From NCBI GenBank assembly GCA_965227145.1, contig OZ245730.1, positions 4,712,001-4,776,000 of the forward strand: a DNA stretch of 64,000 nucleotides, in the 5' to 3' direction. Below the pieces are notes generated by a model. That model was not told where the DNA came from and made no database searches. It saw only the letters and a program-made list of their open reading frames with translations. The position numbers and the translations under genes are program-made. Each line of letters begins with the position of its first letter. The stretch's first letter is position 1. The stretch is from JACKAQ01 sp965227145 (GTDB taxonomy: Bacteria > Calditrichota > Calditrichia > RBG-13-44-9 > J075). Of the stretch, positions 52,044 to 61,100 are shown in pieces.

Positions 52044-52461
52044 TCAGCCTGACCGTTCCAGATTGCAAAATTTTGAACGGATCAATGATGCGACAGTGAA
52101 ACTTTTAGAGCTAACAACAGGTATGTTAGCAGCAGCAAAGGCTGATGATTGGCAAACATTCCGGGATTTAACCGGGCAACGTGTTCCCTATTTCGAGGAA
52201 ATTCAAGCTTTAAAAAACCTTGCAATCAGGTCAGAAAGTGTCGATAATACATCCGAAACAGCCATAATTGATAAACTGCGCGAGAATATTCGCGAAGAGT
52301 TCAAAAAAGTAGCTAAAGTGGATGCAGAAATCTTCGATACTATAAATAATAAAAAACAAGATCTGGTTCACCAAATGAATGAATTTCAACAGGGCATGGT
52401 ATTTTTGAAAAGATATAGCAGCCAGGTAAATCAGGAACGCGTAATATCCAAAGTGATCTAA
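52030..52461 (+). CDS. fliT: FliT-like flagellar chaperone
   Basis: 143-aa all-helical protein starting inside the end of flaG (14-base overlap). Helix 1 is VKLLELTTGMLAAAKADDWQTF, followed by RVPYFEEIQALKNLAI and two long C-terminal helices ending in a basic segment. Size, helical plan and position after fliD-flaG match FliT, the FliD export chaperone. Sequence similarity in this family is low, so the name is position-supported rather than certain. Confidence 0.65.
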   Translation: MSNSNQPDRSRLQNFERINDATVKLLELTTGMLAAAKADDWQTFRDLTGQRVPYFEEIQALKNLAIRSESVDNTSETAIIDKLRENIREEFKKVAKVDAEIFDTINNKKQDLVHQMNEFQQGMVFLKRYSSQVNQERVISKVI

Positions 52462-52481
52462 AAATAGGTTACAAAAAAGCC

Positions 52482-52784
52482 ATGAAGATTAATACCATTG
52501 ATAATTTGGGCTATGTAATTAGTGTCGAAAAAGCAGGGCCTAAAAAAAGTGTTGAGCCTGAGAAACGTCCGGATCAAGACAAATTAGTATTATCTGACGA
52601 AGCAAAAAGGTTAAACGGTATGAAGTCCAATCTCACTCCGGAGCGACTTGAGCTCATCCGGCAACGTATTGCCGAAAATTTTTACGATCAGGACGAAATC
52701 ATCAACGAGGTTGCCGATCGTATGTTAAAAAGCGATGCCTTTAGGCAATTCAGGAATGGAACAGGAACCGATCAGAAATCTTAA
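52482..52784 (+). CDS. flgM: Anti-sigma-28 factor FlgM
   Basis: 100-aa protein with the FlgM layout: an unstructured N-terminal half (KSVEPEKRPDQDKLVLSDEA) and a helical C-terminus (NLTPERLELIRQRIAENFYD, then QDEIINEVADRML) that binds sigma-28. FlgM blocks FliA until it is exported through the completed hook. Its place at the end of the late flagellar block fits. A hairpin terminator follows. The stand-alone sigma region 4-like protein encoded at 44295 may be a second binding partner (inference). Confidence 0.8.
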   Translation: MKINTIDNLGYVISVEKAGPKKSVEPEKRPDQDKLVLSDEAKRLNGMKSNLTPERLELIRQRIAENFYDQDEIINEVADRMLKSDAFRQFRNGTGTDQKS

Positions 52785-52808
52785 ACAAAATTTCTTCTCC
52801 CCCGCTAA

Positions 52809-52850
52809 AAGGATGAAATGCTTCGGTGTTTCATCCTCTTCCTTTTAAAC
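52809..52850 (+). terminator. Terminator after flgM
   Basis: Stem GGATGAAA (52811-52818) and TTTCATCC (52829-52836), loop TGCTTCGGTG, followed by TCTTCCTTTT. It separates flgM from the HU gene. Confidence 0.75.
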
Positions 52851-52885
52851 GAACCATTTAATGTAGAACAGATCAGGAGGTAATT

Positions 52886-53158
52886 ATGAATCGTAAAGCA
52901 TTGGTAGATGCAGTAGCAGAAAAAACAGGATTGTCCAAGAAAGATACCGATAGCTTTATTACAGGTTTTATTGAAGCAGTTGTTGATGAATTGAAAGATG
53001 GTGGTTCTGTAAATCTCGTTGGATTTGGCAGTTTCCGTGTTACCGAGCGCCAGGCCCGGACCGCCCGCAACCCTCGCACCGGCGAAACTGTTGAAGTTCC
53101 CGCCCGCAAAGTGCCTGCTTTTAAAGCTGGCAAAGAGTTGAAATCTGTCATCAACTAA
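52886..53158 (+). CDS. hup: HU-family DNA-binding protein
   Basis: 90-aa HU: MNRKALVDAVAEKTGLSKKD at the N-terminus and GSFRVTERQARTARNPRTGE, followed by VPARKVPAFKAGKEL, the DNA-embracing arm with the RNP-type NPRTG. The family bends DNA non-specifically and compacts the nucleoid. AGGAGG 7 bases before ATG 52886. It has terminators on both sides, so it is monocistronic. Confidence 0.96.
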   Translation: MNRKALVDAVAEKTGLSKKDTDSFITGFIEAVVDELKDGGSVNLVGFGSFRVTERQARTARNPRTGETVEVPARKVPAFKAGKELKSVIN

Positions 53159-53212
53159 TCCGGCTCCGTTTTTTATTTCCGGAAAAATCAACTTTTTTAG
53201 TGTTTAGTTTAC

Positions 53213-53250
53213 AAAGCCCTTTATGAATTTCATGAAGGGTTTTGTTTTTT
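53213..53250 (+). terminator. Intrinsic terminator after the HU gene
   Basis: AAAGCCCTT (53213-53221) pairs with AAGGGTTTT (53235-53243) with one bulge, and GTTTTTT follows. It lies 55 bases after the stop, between convergent genes. Confidence 0.78.
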
Positions 53251-53293
53251 CCACCCCGGAATTCAGACATTCATTTTCTCAGACACCCACACG

Positions 53294-55000
53294 TTAGTAC
53301 GGCTCTGGCGCTGCACTCAAATTTTCTTTTGCAACTTCAGTTTGGGGGAGTTCCGGCTTTTCCGAAAGCTTATCGATAATTTCACCGATTAGATATTCAA
53401 TTTGAACCAGAAATCGCTCACTTGCACAGGCGCGATTCTGGCATTTGCGGCAGGCGATAGCCAATTCGCAACCCACAGCTTTTTTATAATCCCATTCCAA
53501 CTGGCGCAACGTACGCGAAAATTCCTGATATTCCCGCGAGCGATGTTTCCCGCCGGTGATTAACGGAACAACCCACTTATCGCGTATCACTTCTTCAAGC
53601 TCTTTTAAACGCCCCAAATATTGCCCGATGGTTGCTTTCCACAACGAATGAACTTTATGATGCTGCTCTTTATACAACTGGGGATCTTCTGCCTTGGCAA
53701 AATTTTCATTTTTTACGGTTTCACCGGGAAAATTCACAATCATAACCAGCAATTCATAAATGTAATTTAACTCTTTTAATGTATTTACGTCGTTTTGAAT
53801 TTTGCCGGACAACACAACTTTACCAAAATCAAAAACGATATCCAGACAGGCGTTAATCGTCGTTTCCATTTCTTCCAACCGCTTTTGGGAACGCAGCGCG
53901 AGTTGGACAGTTGCGCTTTCCAACCGTTTGCGGATACTCGGGAACGGATGCTGACTGAGAATATTCAACGATTTCATTGCCCGTAAAACCGGGAAAGAAT
54001 TATCGGTAATCAGGCTGATCAACTCGTCAACATTGATGATATCGGTTACCATTTTTCGCACCTGTTTATCTTCATCCGTGTGTGCCTGAACGACGGTGAA
54101 AAAATAGTGCGGATTGTTCAAATCGGATTGGCAAAGCTCCAGCAGCTCCAGTTTCCGGCTTTGAACGAGCGTTTTTAACGGATCAACCGGCGGAAAACCA
54201 TTCATTTCGACCAATCGTTCCGGTTTGAAATCGTCTTTTACATAACAAAAATGGCGCCGGACAGCATCGAGAACACACCACAATTGATGAACACTGATAT
54301 ATTGGAGTATCGTTGGCGATATCAACGCTGCCGCAATTTCGGAATAAGGATACCGTTCCAGATGGCTGACAGCGGTCTGAACAATCACCATATCCTCATC
54401 CAACAAAAATGGGGTGAGATTAGCGATGCAATGCGCCACATCTTGATTATCTTTTGCCCGGTTAATCGCCGAAATTTGACGAAGATAGTGTTGCTTTAAT
54501 TTGATGGACTGCTGAATCAGCCGCAAAATATCGTTATCGATGGATCGTGTTCCGCGACGAATCAAATATCGCCGCATCATTTCCAGCATAGCAATACTGA
54601 CGGTCGGGTTCAGGAATGCGCTTTTCAACACTTTCAGATTTGTTTCGTAAACCAGAAAAACCAGGATACTGGAAAAACCTTCACGACCGATATACTGAAT
54701 TTTTTCCGCTTCCGGCAGGGATAGCAATGGCTTAAACTGCCCCAAAATGAGCCAGTAGGGATTGTCCATCGCTGCTTTTCGGACCATCGGCGATGGATCA
54801 TCAATCAAAATTTCGATAAGTTGGGGATCGTGATAGATGCGGGCAACATGCCAGCGAACCTCGGAAGTTTGCTTCAGTAATTGCATTATGCGGGCTTCCT
54901 GGCCCGCAGCATCCGATTTGCGGAAGTAGTTCTCCAGAACATACTCCAACAACTTCGCCGGATTATGATACAACATCGAAAAAGTATTTATCATCGCCAT
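53294..55000 (-). CDS. HEAT-like helical repeat protein with C-terminal cysteine cluster, unknown function
   Basis: 568-aa cytoplasmic protein not assignable to a named family. Residues about 40-330 contain repeated helix pairs with HEAT-like blocks such as IEILIDDPSPMVRKAAMDNP and VLKSAFLNPTVSIAMLEMM. A more regular helical part follows. Near residues 508-525 is a C-x5-C-x2-C-x4-C cluster (CELAIACRKCQNRAC), which could hold zinc or an iron-sulphur centre. The C-terminal 40 residues are Pro/Glu-rich. No signal peptide or membrane segment. It is convergent with HU and divergent from the LVIVD protein, so context gives no functional hint. ATG 54994 is an alternative start. Confidence 0.82.
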   Translation of the reverse strand: MAMINTFSMLYHNPAKLLEYVLENYFRKSDAAGQEARIMQLLKQTSEVRWHVARIYHDPQLIEILIDDPSPMVRKAAMDNPYWLILGQFKPLLSLPEAEKIQYIGREGFSSILVFLVYETNLKVLKSAFLNPTVSIAMLEMMRRYLIRRGTRSIDNDILRLIQQSIKLKQHYLRQISAINRAKDNQDVAHCIANLTPFLLDEDMVIVQTAVSHLERYPYSEIAAALISPTILQYISVHQLWCVLDAVRRHFCYVKDDFKPERLVEMNGFPPVDPLKTLVQSRKLELLELCQSDLNNPHYFFTVVQAHTDEDKQVRKMVTDIINVDELISLITDNSFPVLRAMKSLNILSQHPFPSIRKRLESATVQLALRSQKRLEEMETTINACLDIVFDFGKVVLSGKIQNDVNTLKELNYIYELLVMIVNFPGETVKNENFAKAEDPQLYKEQHHKVHSLWKATIGQYLGRLKELEEVIRDKWVVPLITGGKHRSREYQEFSRTLRQLEWDYKKAVGCELAIACRKCQNRACASERFLVQIEYLIGEIIDKLSEKPELPQTEVAKENLSAAPEPY

Positions 55001-55241
55001 CCCTGAGCAACAAATTCTTTAAAACATCCTGTTTCACTATCGTTATCGACCAATCAGGGCGATTTTTTAAGCGCTATTTGATACAAAAAGGCTTGCTTCA
55101 TTTTCCGAACCACAAATCTGAAGAATCAAAAACCGCAATATTTTATTTGGAACTTTCCGGTTATCTGACTATTATTTCAGTGGTCGCCTACCTGTAACTT
55201 TTCACGTACTCGTGATCTATTCAACAAAGGAGTTTCACCCA

Positions 55242-56621
55242 ATGAAAATCATGCTCAACAGGCTGTTTCTATTGATGTTGTTATCAGGAGTCGCTTTTGC
55301 CCAAAGCGAAATAAACCTGACGTATTTATCCAGTTTCGATCCCTATCCTTCCGTTGGTTACAACGATTGCTGGGGCTACACCGCACCCGATGGCAAAGAA
55401 TATGCGTTTTTGGGCGTGTTGAATGGCACCAGCGTTGTAAATATCAGTGACCCGCTAAACCCGGTAGAGGTCGGCTTTGTGCCGTCCAACACCAGCACCT
55501 GGAAAGACATAAAAACGTACGATCATTACGCGTATGTGGTGATCGATGCATCGGGAAATGGGCTACAGGTGATCGATCTTTCCGATTTGCCCAACAGCGT
55601 TTCATTGGTGAACACATTTACCGGTGGCGGATTTGCATCGTCACATAATATTTTTATCGATGAAAATAACGCCATTTTATACGCCCAGGGTGGCGGTGGC
55701 GTTCGGGTGATCAGTTTGGCGAATCCGGCAAACCCGGTTCAGCTAACCACCATTTCCGCACCCAGCGTGCATGATGTTTTTGCATCAGGTGAGCGGCTGT
55801 ATGTATCCGAAGGATGGCAGTTTAGCTATAGCATTTGGGATGTCAGCGAACCTTCAGCACCGGCGTTGTTGGGGCGCTTCAACACACCGTCATCCGGATA
55901 TGCACACAACGCCTGGGCAACGGATGATGGCAATTATCTTATGACCACAGAGGAAGTACCGGCAGGAAAAACGGTAAAATTGTGGGATGTGCAAGATCCC
56001 CAAAACATAACATTAATGGACGATTACATTGCGACGGCAACCAGCCGGCCGCACAACGTTCATATCAAAGGGCGTTACGCATATCTCGCACATTATTGGG
56101 ACGGGCTGCGGATTCTCGATATTTCTGATCCGTCAAATATTGCAGAAGTGGCATCTTACGATACATATCCGGGAGTCGGCAGCAATTACGAGGGTAACTG
56201 GGGCGCATTTCCTTATTTCAACTCCGGGAAAGTGCTGGCAAGTGATCGCACCTACGGGTTGTTTATTTTCTATTTTGATGGTGCAATTGTAACCGGATTG
56301 GATGATCCGCCGGCACAAGCATTGCCATCTGAATTCCGGCTGGCGCAGAATTATCCGAATCCGTTCAACCCGGCGACTTCAATCGAATACAATTTGCCGG
56401 AACCCGGTGAGGTTATGCTGGATATTTTTGATATCACCGGAAAAAAAGTGCGCGCACTCGTCAATCAACAGCAAACCGCTGGAAACCAGTATCGCATCGT
56501 ATGGGACGCAACGGATGAAAACGGCAAAGCCGTCAGCTCCGGAATTTATTTTTATCGATTACAAGTTCGGGGGGAAACAACCTCGTTTTCTCAAACGAAA
56601 CGCATGATTTACATGCGTTAA
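55242..56621 (+). CDS. Secreted LVIVD-repeat (choice-of-anchor B) protein with T9SS domain
   Basis: 459-aa protein: signal peptide (LFLLMLLSGVAFAQ), then LVIVD-type repeats (VVNISDPLNPVEVGFV, VIDLSDLPNSVSLVN, ILDISDPSNIAEVASY) building a beta-propeller like the choice-of-anchor B family, then the T9SS type A sorting domain (NYPNPFNPATSIEY, SGIYFYRLQ, KRMIYMR). Surface attachment or secretion is expected. Enzymatic activity is not evident. Start 55242, with AAAGGAG 9 bases upstream. A terminator follows. Confidence 0.92.
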   Translation: MKIMLNRLFLLMLLSGVAFAQSEINLTYLSSFDPYPSVGYNDCWGYTAPDGKEYAFLGVLNGTSVVNISDPLNPVEVGFVPSNTSTWKDIKTYDHYAYVVIDASGNGLQVIDLSDLPNSVSLVNTFTGGGFASSHNIFIDENNAILYAQGGGGVRVISLANPANPVQLTTISAPSVHDVFASGERLYVSEGWQFSYSIWDVSEPSAPALLGRFNTPSSGYAHNAWATDDGNYLMTTEEVPAGKTVKLWDVQDPQNITLMDDYIATATSRPHNVHIKGRYAYLAHYWDGLRILDISDPSNIAEVASYDTYPGVGSNYEGNWGAFPYFNSGKVLASDRTYGLFIFYFDGAIVTGLDDPPAQALPSEFRLAQNYPNPFNPATSIEYNLPEPGEVMLDIFDITGKKVRALVNQQQTAGNQYRIVWDATDENGKAVSSGIYFYRLQVRGETTSFSQTKRMIYMR

Positions 56622-56650
56622 TATTTTTGGCATAGCAAATAACGTATCAG

Positions 56651-56682
56651 AAAAGAAGCGGTAACATCTGCCGCTTCTTTTC
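56651..56682 (+). terminator. Intrinsic terminator after the LVIVD gene
   Basis: Perfect 9-bp stem AAGAAGCGG (56653-56661) and CCGCTTCTT (56671-56679), followed by TT. The A-rich left side also gives T residues on the minus strand, so it may end the minus-strand small-ORF transcript as well. Confidence 0.78.
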
Positions 56683-56753
56683 CGGATTCTTATTTTTACC
56701 ACACCAACAGCGCGGCTCAAAACGATTACAACGTATTTGCGAAATGGGGTCGG

Positions 56754-56876
56754 CTATTTCGAATTGCCCGATTTTTGTCCACCCTTACCTGCACCCTTTT
56801 TGCCCGGCTTCGGCTTGTTGCCGTTACTCGGACGTGTCCGCAAATAATCCTTTAAATGCTTTAAAATATCTGACAT
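56754..56876 (-). CDS. Small basic protein (40 aa)
   Basis: 41-codon open frame on the minus strand from ATG 56876 with the excellent ribosome site GAGGAGAG 6 bases upstream. The product begins MSDILKHLKDYLRTRPSNGN (an amphipathic helix) and ends in a Lys/Gly/Pro-rich tail (PKPGKKGAGKGGQKSGNSK). The composition suggests nucleic-acid or membrane contact, but no family is recognised. It follows the MscS gene on the same strand and shares the terminator hairpin at 56651-56682. Confidence 0.55.
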   Translation of the reverse strand: MSDILKHLKDYLRTRPSNGNKPKPGKKGAGKGGQKSGNSK

Positions 56877-56877
56877 T

Positions 56878-56964
56878 CTAACTCTCCTCGCAGCTCGTCA
56901 AATCCAACATCCATTGTTGTTTGAGATCTAAATTATCGCCGCCTCCGGTTAAAATATTAGTCAT
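56878..56964 (-). CDS. Possible 28-aa leader-like ORF upstream of the small basic protein
   Basis: Open frame from ATG 56964 to TAG 56878-56880, ending one base before the ATG of the 40-aa gene (TAGAATG), which would couple their translation. The product starts MTNILTGGGDNLDL. The frame continues open upstream to a GTG overlapping the end of the MscS gene, so the product could be about 47 aa. No ribosome site precedes ATG 56964. Tentative. Confidence 0.25.
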   Translation of the reverse strand: MTNILTGGGDNLDLKQQWMLDLTSCEES

Positions 56965-57001
56965 AAACAGGCAATTGTCACGAATTAATTTGACATAACC
57001 G

Positions 57002-58153
57002 TTAGGTGTGACGTGGGTCACTGGTAATAAAGTTAAGTTGCTCCGGGCGCACCAACTCCTTCGCCAAAAGCTCCCGCAAAACAGTTTCTGTCATATCGCT
57101 CATGAACGGAAATTCGTATCTGATATCCAGCACATAGGCTTTCAACCGCATTTTGAGGAGGGATCTGCCTTCGTGAATTTCATTTTTGAAAATCACAACA
57201 ATGGGTTTGTTGAGAAAAACATACCGGGAAGTCGCAGCGGCAAGATAAGCAATTTCCCGGGTGCGCTCCAGATCGATTTGCGGCGGCAGAAAAAACTCCG
57301 CAACAACCTGACAGTTCGACTCACCCGCGTTGGCGTTGGAAACAGCCTGATTCATAATTTCGCCGTTGGGAACGGAAACCAGATTGTCGTCCGGCGTAAC
57401 AATTCGCACGGTTCGCAGCCCGATTTGCATGACTTCGCCGTAGTGCCCGGCGGCTTCAACTTTGTCGCCAACCTGAAACGGCCGATCGAACAAAATCATC
57501 AATCCGCCAAAAATATTTTTCAAAATATCTTGCGATGCAAAACCGATGGCAATTCCCGCAGATGCGGAAAACGCAATAATCGTTTCGATCGGCGGCGCCA
57601 AAATAACAACGATAATTTCGTAAATTACAACGATCCAGCTAATAATCCGGATGGATGGAATCAACCGTTTGATGGTCAACCGTAAATTTGGCCAGCGCTC
57701 GGCAATCGCTTCTAGCAATCGCGTAAACCAACGAATAATGTATAAAGCAATGAGCAAAATTACGATCGACCAGAAAATCTTCCCGAATGATAGCGAGAAT
57801 TGGGGATCGGGCTGCGTTTTTTTGATGGCATCGACAATTCTGGTGAGATCGCCGGAGGAAGTATCTGCGGCAACTGTTGCGCTGTCGTTTGCTGCGCTAT
57901 CAATTACTGACTTTTGAACCGAATCTGCTGTGGCGGCTAACGAATCCGTATTCGTCTGTTTCTCCGGTTGCGGCGCGTTCTTTTCGGGCGCAGGTTGTTG
58001 CGGCTGTGGTGTGGTTTCAACCGAACGGGATGGTGCGGCTGCGCTATCCGGTGCGGTTTCCTGCGCGATTGCGGTTTCCAACCCGGCAACCAGCAGCAGG
58101 CAAACAATCCATCGAACAGAACAGTGACGGAATCTATAAAAAATTGTTTTCAT
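57002..58153 (-). CDS. MscS-family mechanosensitive channel
   Basis: 383-aa protein: signal peptide (VRWIVCLLLVAGLETAIAQ), a Gln/Pro/Ala-rich periplasmic segment to about residue 105, two or three membrane helices (FWSIVILLIALYIIRWF, IISWIVVIYEIIVVILAPP), the pore-lining helix region FSASAGIAIGFASQDILKNI, then the MscS beta domain (DRPFQVGDKVEAAGHYGEVM, PDDNLVSVPNG) and a cytoplasmic tail. Such channels release solutes under membrane tension. The N-terminal low-complexity region is unusual. It begins 21 bases after the stop of the large ATPase gene and is probably in one operon with it. Confidence 0.92.
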   Translation of the reverse strand: MKTIFYRFRHCSVRWIVCLLLVAGLETAIAQETAPDSAAAPSRSVETTPQPQQPAPEKNAPQPEKQTNTDSLAATADSVQKSVIDSAANDSATVAADTSSGDLTRIVDAIKKTQPDPQFSLSFGKIFWSIVILLIALYIIRWFTRLLEAIAERWPNLRLTIKRLIPSIRIISWIVVIYEIIVVILAPPIETIIAFSASAGIAIGFASQDILKNIFGGLMILFDRPFQVGDKVEAAGHYGEVMQIGLRTVRIVTPDDNLVSVPNGEIMNQAVSNANAGESNCQVVAEFFLPPQIDLERTREIAYLAAATSRYVFLNKPIVVIFKNEIHEGRSLLKMRLKAYVLDIRYEFPFMSDMTETVLRELLAKELVRPEQLNFITSDPRHT

Positions 58154-58174
58154 CTTCTGTAATCCTTTTCCGGA

Positions 58175-61100
58175 TTAGTGCAAAATATTATTGCTTTTCA
58201 ATGCGCGAACGGTCGGGCGATACAAAAACGGGTGTAGTTGAAAATCATCGCCATGTGCGGGAATCAGTATCCCTTTCCGGCGCAGCACGTTGAACACTGC
58301 GTCGCTGCTTTCCAATGAACGATGAAAAACGCTGGCATGTTCGGCAATGCTCAGCGTTTCGTGCTGCAACAATGCACCGAGCGTGAACAGCTCAATGCCG
58401 GAAAGCTGATAAATAAATGAATAATCAAACTCCACAGATGCGGAAAGCACCAGCTTATTATCTTCAATTTTGTTGATTGCCCGCAGCCAATACAGCATCG
58501 CGACTGAAATATTGCCCTGCGAAACCTCCTGCAGTTGCTCAAAAAAACGGTCTTTCAGAAACTGGTGACGGGCATCGTCGGAGTCCAGCTTGCGAAATTG
58601 GCGATTATTTTTCAACGATTCCGGCGCTTCGAATGCCAATTCGTAACCGGTAATCCGGTGGCGTTTCAAAATGATGCTTTCCATATCTTCGCGTTTCAAC
58701 CCGTCCAAAAACAGCACCCGTTGGAATTGTTGGGAAATATTGATCACCTTGTCGAGATATTCCCAACAATACAGCGTGCTGCTCAACACCCAATACACAT
58801 GCTCCTGCGTGTGCGCCACCAGTTGCAAAAACCGGCGAATCAGGTCAAATCCATCCACGGTTTTCAGAAACATATTTTGGATATTTTCTACAATGCAGAC
58901 GTATTTTTTGTCCAGTTTTATCAACGATTCTTCGAAAGTGGAAAGCGTTTCGCCGGATACATCCGGAAATAGCTGGTGGAGAAGCGGCATAAACGCGGCT
59001 TCGGTGTAAACGGTTTCTGCCAGCACCAGTTTTTTGATCGGATATATTTTGTAAATTTCTTTTTCTGCAAAATTGAGCAGGGTTGTGCGCCCACCGCCTT
59101 TTTCCCCGATGATCACAGTGGACATAAATCGTTCGCTATTCCAATCCTGCAAATCAGATTTCAGGGTATTCATTTCCTTTTCGCGTCCCGCAAACAGTCG
59201 TTCATCGGTGAGTGGTTTGTTCTCGAACAGCCGCTGATAAATAAACGGCAACGCGGTTATGCGCTGACGCGTTTCGGTGAGAAAGCGGAACAATTGCTCT
59301 TTTGTTGCGGTGGAAGTTGTCACAAGTCCGGTAATTTTACCGATCCGCAAATATTGTTCGTAAATGCTTTTGGCAAAATTGCGGATGCGTTGCCAGGCAC
59401 GCGGCAATGCGTATTTAATGAATTCCCATGCTTTACGGCGACTTTCTCGAAATTTCTCCTCCGCTTTGGCGCGCATCAGCTGAATTTTCAGCTCGAGCAA
59501 TTTTTCGTCATCCAGCAATTCCTGAACGCTGCTGATAAACTGGTGCGAAATATCAAACAATTCGCGGGAGGTTTCCGTTTCCAACCGAACAGTTTCGTTT
59601 TGATACTCATGCAGCCGTTCGCGTGCCCGTTTTAATCCATCGTTGAAATGCTGTATTGCCAGCGCAGATTCTTCCTGTTCCTGCAACGAATCCAGCGCCG
59701 CCTTTAAATTGAACTCGACCACCTGATCCAGTTCGGTAACGCCATTTACAATTTTTGTGAATCGCTGCTGAATGTTTTTGTCGCATTTCTTGCATTTTGA
59801 TTGCAACGCGGTGAGCAGGCTGTGCTCGAACAATTCCTGCAGCGGAATGTCATCCACTTCGGATTTCGGGGGAATATTTTCCGTATCGCGCCGGGTGAAA
59901 ATAGACTGGTGTTTGGGCAAATCTGTTGTGGTTTGCTGCGCCTCATAAATATAACGGCTGATCACCTGGTTAAATTGCGCTTTCACAAAAGCATCGGTGG
60001 TTTCCGGCAAAACGGTTTTGCGCAGCTCGCGCAGCAGGGCGTAATGCTCGGTATTCATTTCTTTTCGCAATTGAACGATGTCGCCGGAATCCATTTCAGC
60101 AAAACGTTTTATCGATTTTTCAAAAATGACATCCGCATTTTTCAACGGCGGGATAACCTGCTTTTGCACTTTTTCATTCAAACTGGCGATGGTCAGCAAA
60201 TAGGCGTTTCCCACATCCATTTGAATAATTTTCAGTGCGGTGTCGCCAATCCAGTCCTCTTTTTCGGCGATAAAATGGCGCTCCCACACCGGGCGATGGG
60301 CGTTATAATGAATCTCCAGCGATCGCCGCCGTTTTTGTTGCCGGCGCACGCTGTAATGATAATGCGGATGCGCAAAACTCCCCGCGAAAGCCAGCAATTT
60401 CACGAACTTTTTGCAGGTTTCGTCGCAGTGTTTTTCCAGCACCGATTGGCGAAGTTCAACAAATTTTTCCAATTCCGCAGGCAACGTTGCCAGCGATTCC
60501 TGATACGGTTGAACCGCAGCCAACGATTTTTCCAGAATTTCCGCCGGATGCTGCTGCCAATCGGTTTGTGCATTATCCAGCAACAAAAACAGCCGGGTGG
60601 TTTCCTGCATTACCCGGTGGGCTGCGGCAAGCTGCTGCGCTGCAAATCGCAGAAAGTGCTCCCATTCATCCATCAAAAATTGTTCGGCGGTTTGCTGCAG
60701 ATAATATGTCGCAAAATCATGCAGTTGAACCCGGCGAACGGCGGTTTTTTTGCGGAACACATTCCGGAAACGGCGGGCATTTTTCCAGACCAGCACGGTT
60801 GTGGCATCGCCCGTTTCCAATTGGGTATCCGCTGGTTCAATCGGCAAATCCACCTGCGGCGGATAATTGCCCAGCCATTCTTCAAACTGCTTTTCCCAGT
60901 TTTCCAGCATTTCCGTTACCGGCACATCGCCGGCATAGTGCAGCTCGCTTAAATGATGTTGGATGTGGTGAAAATAGTCCTGCCAAAGTCGCCACACCGG
61001 GCGTAAATCTTCCGGATTTTTTAACTCCCGAATTGAATTCAGCACCACATTCAGTTGCTGATTGAAGAAATCCAGTGTTTTCCGATGGGCTGCAATCCAG

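Noticed and set aside
59801..60952. 383-codon plus-strand open frame
   Set aside because: Antisense to the helical part of the AAA-type ATPase. Low-complexity Phe/His/Arg composition, no ribosome site and no recognised domain.
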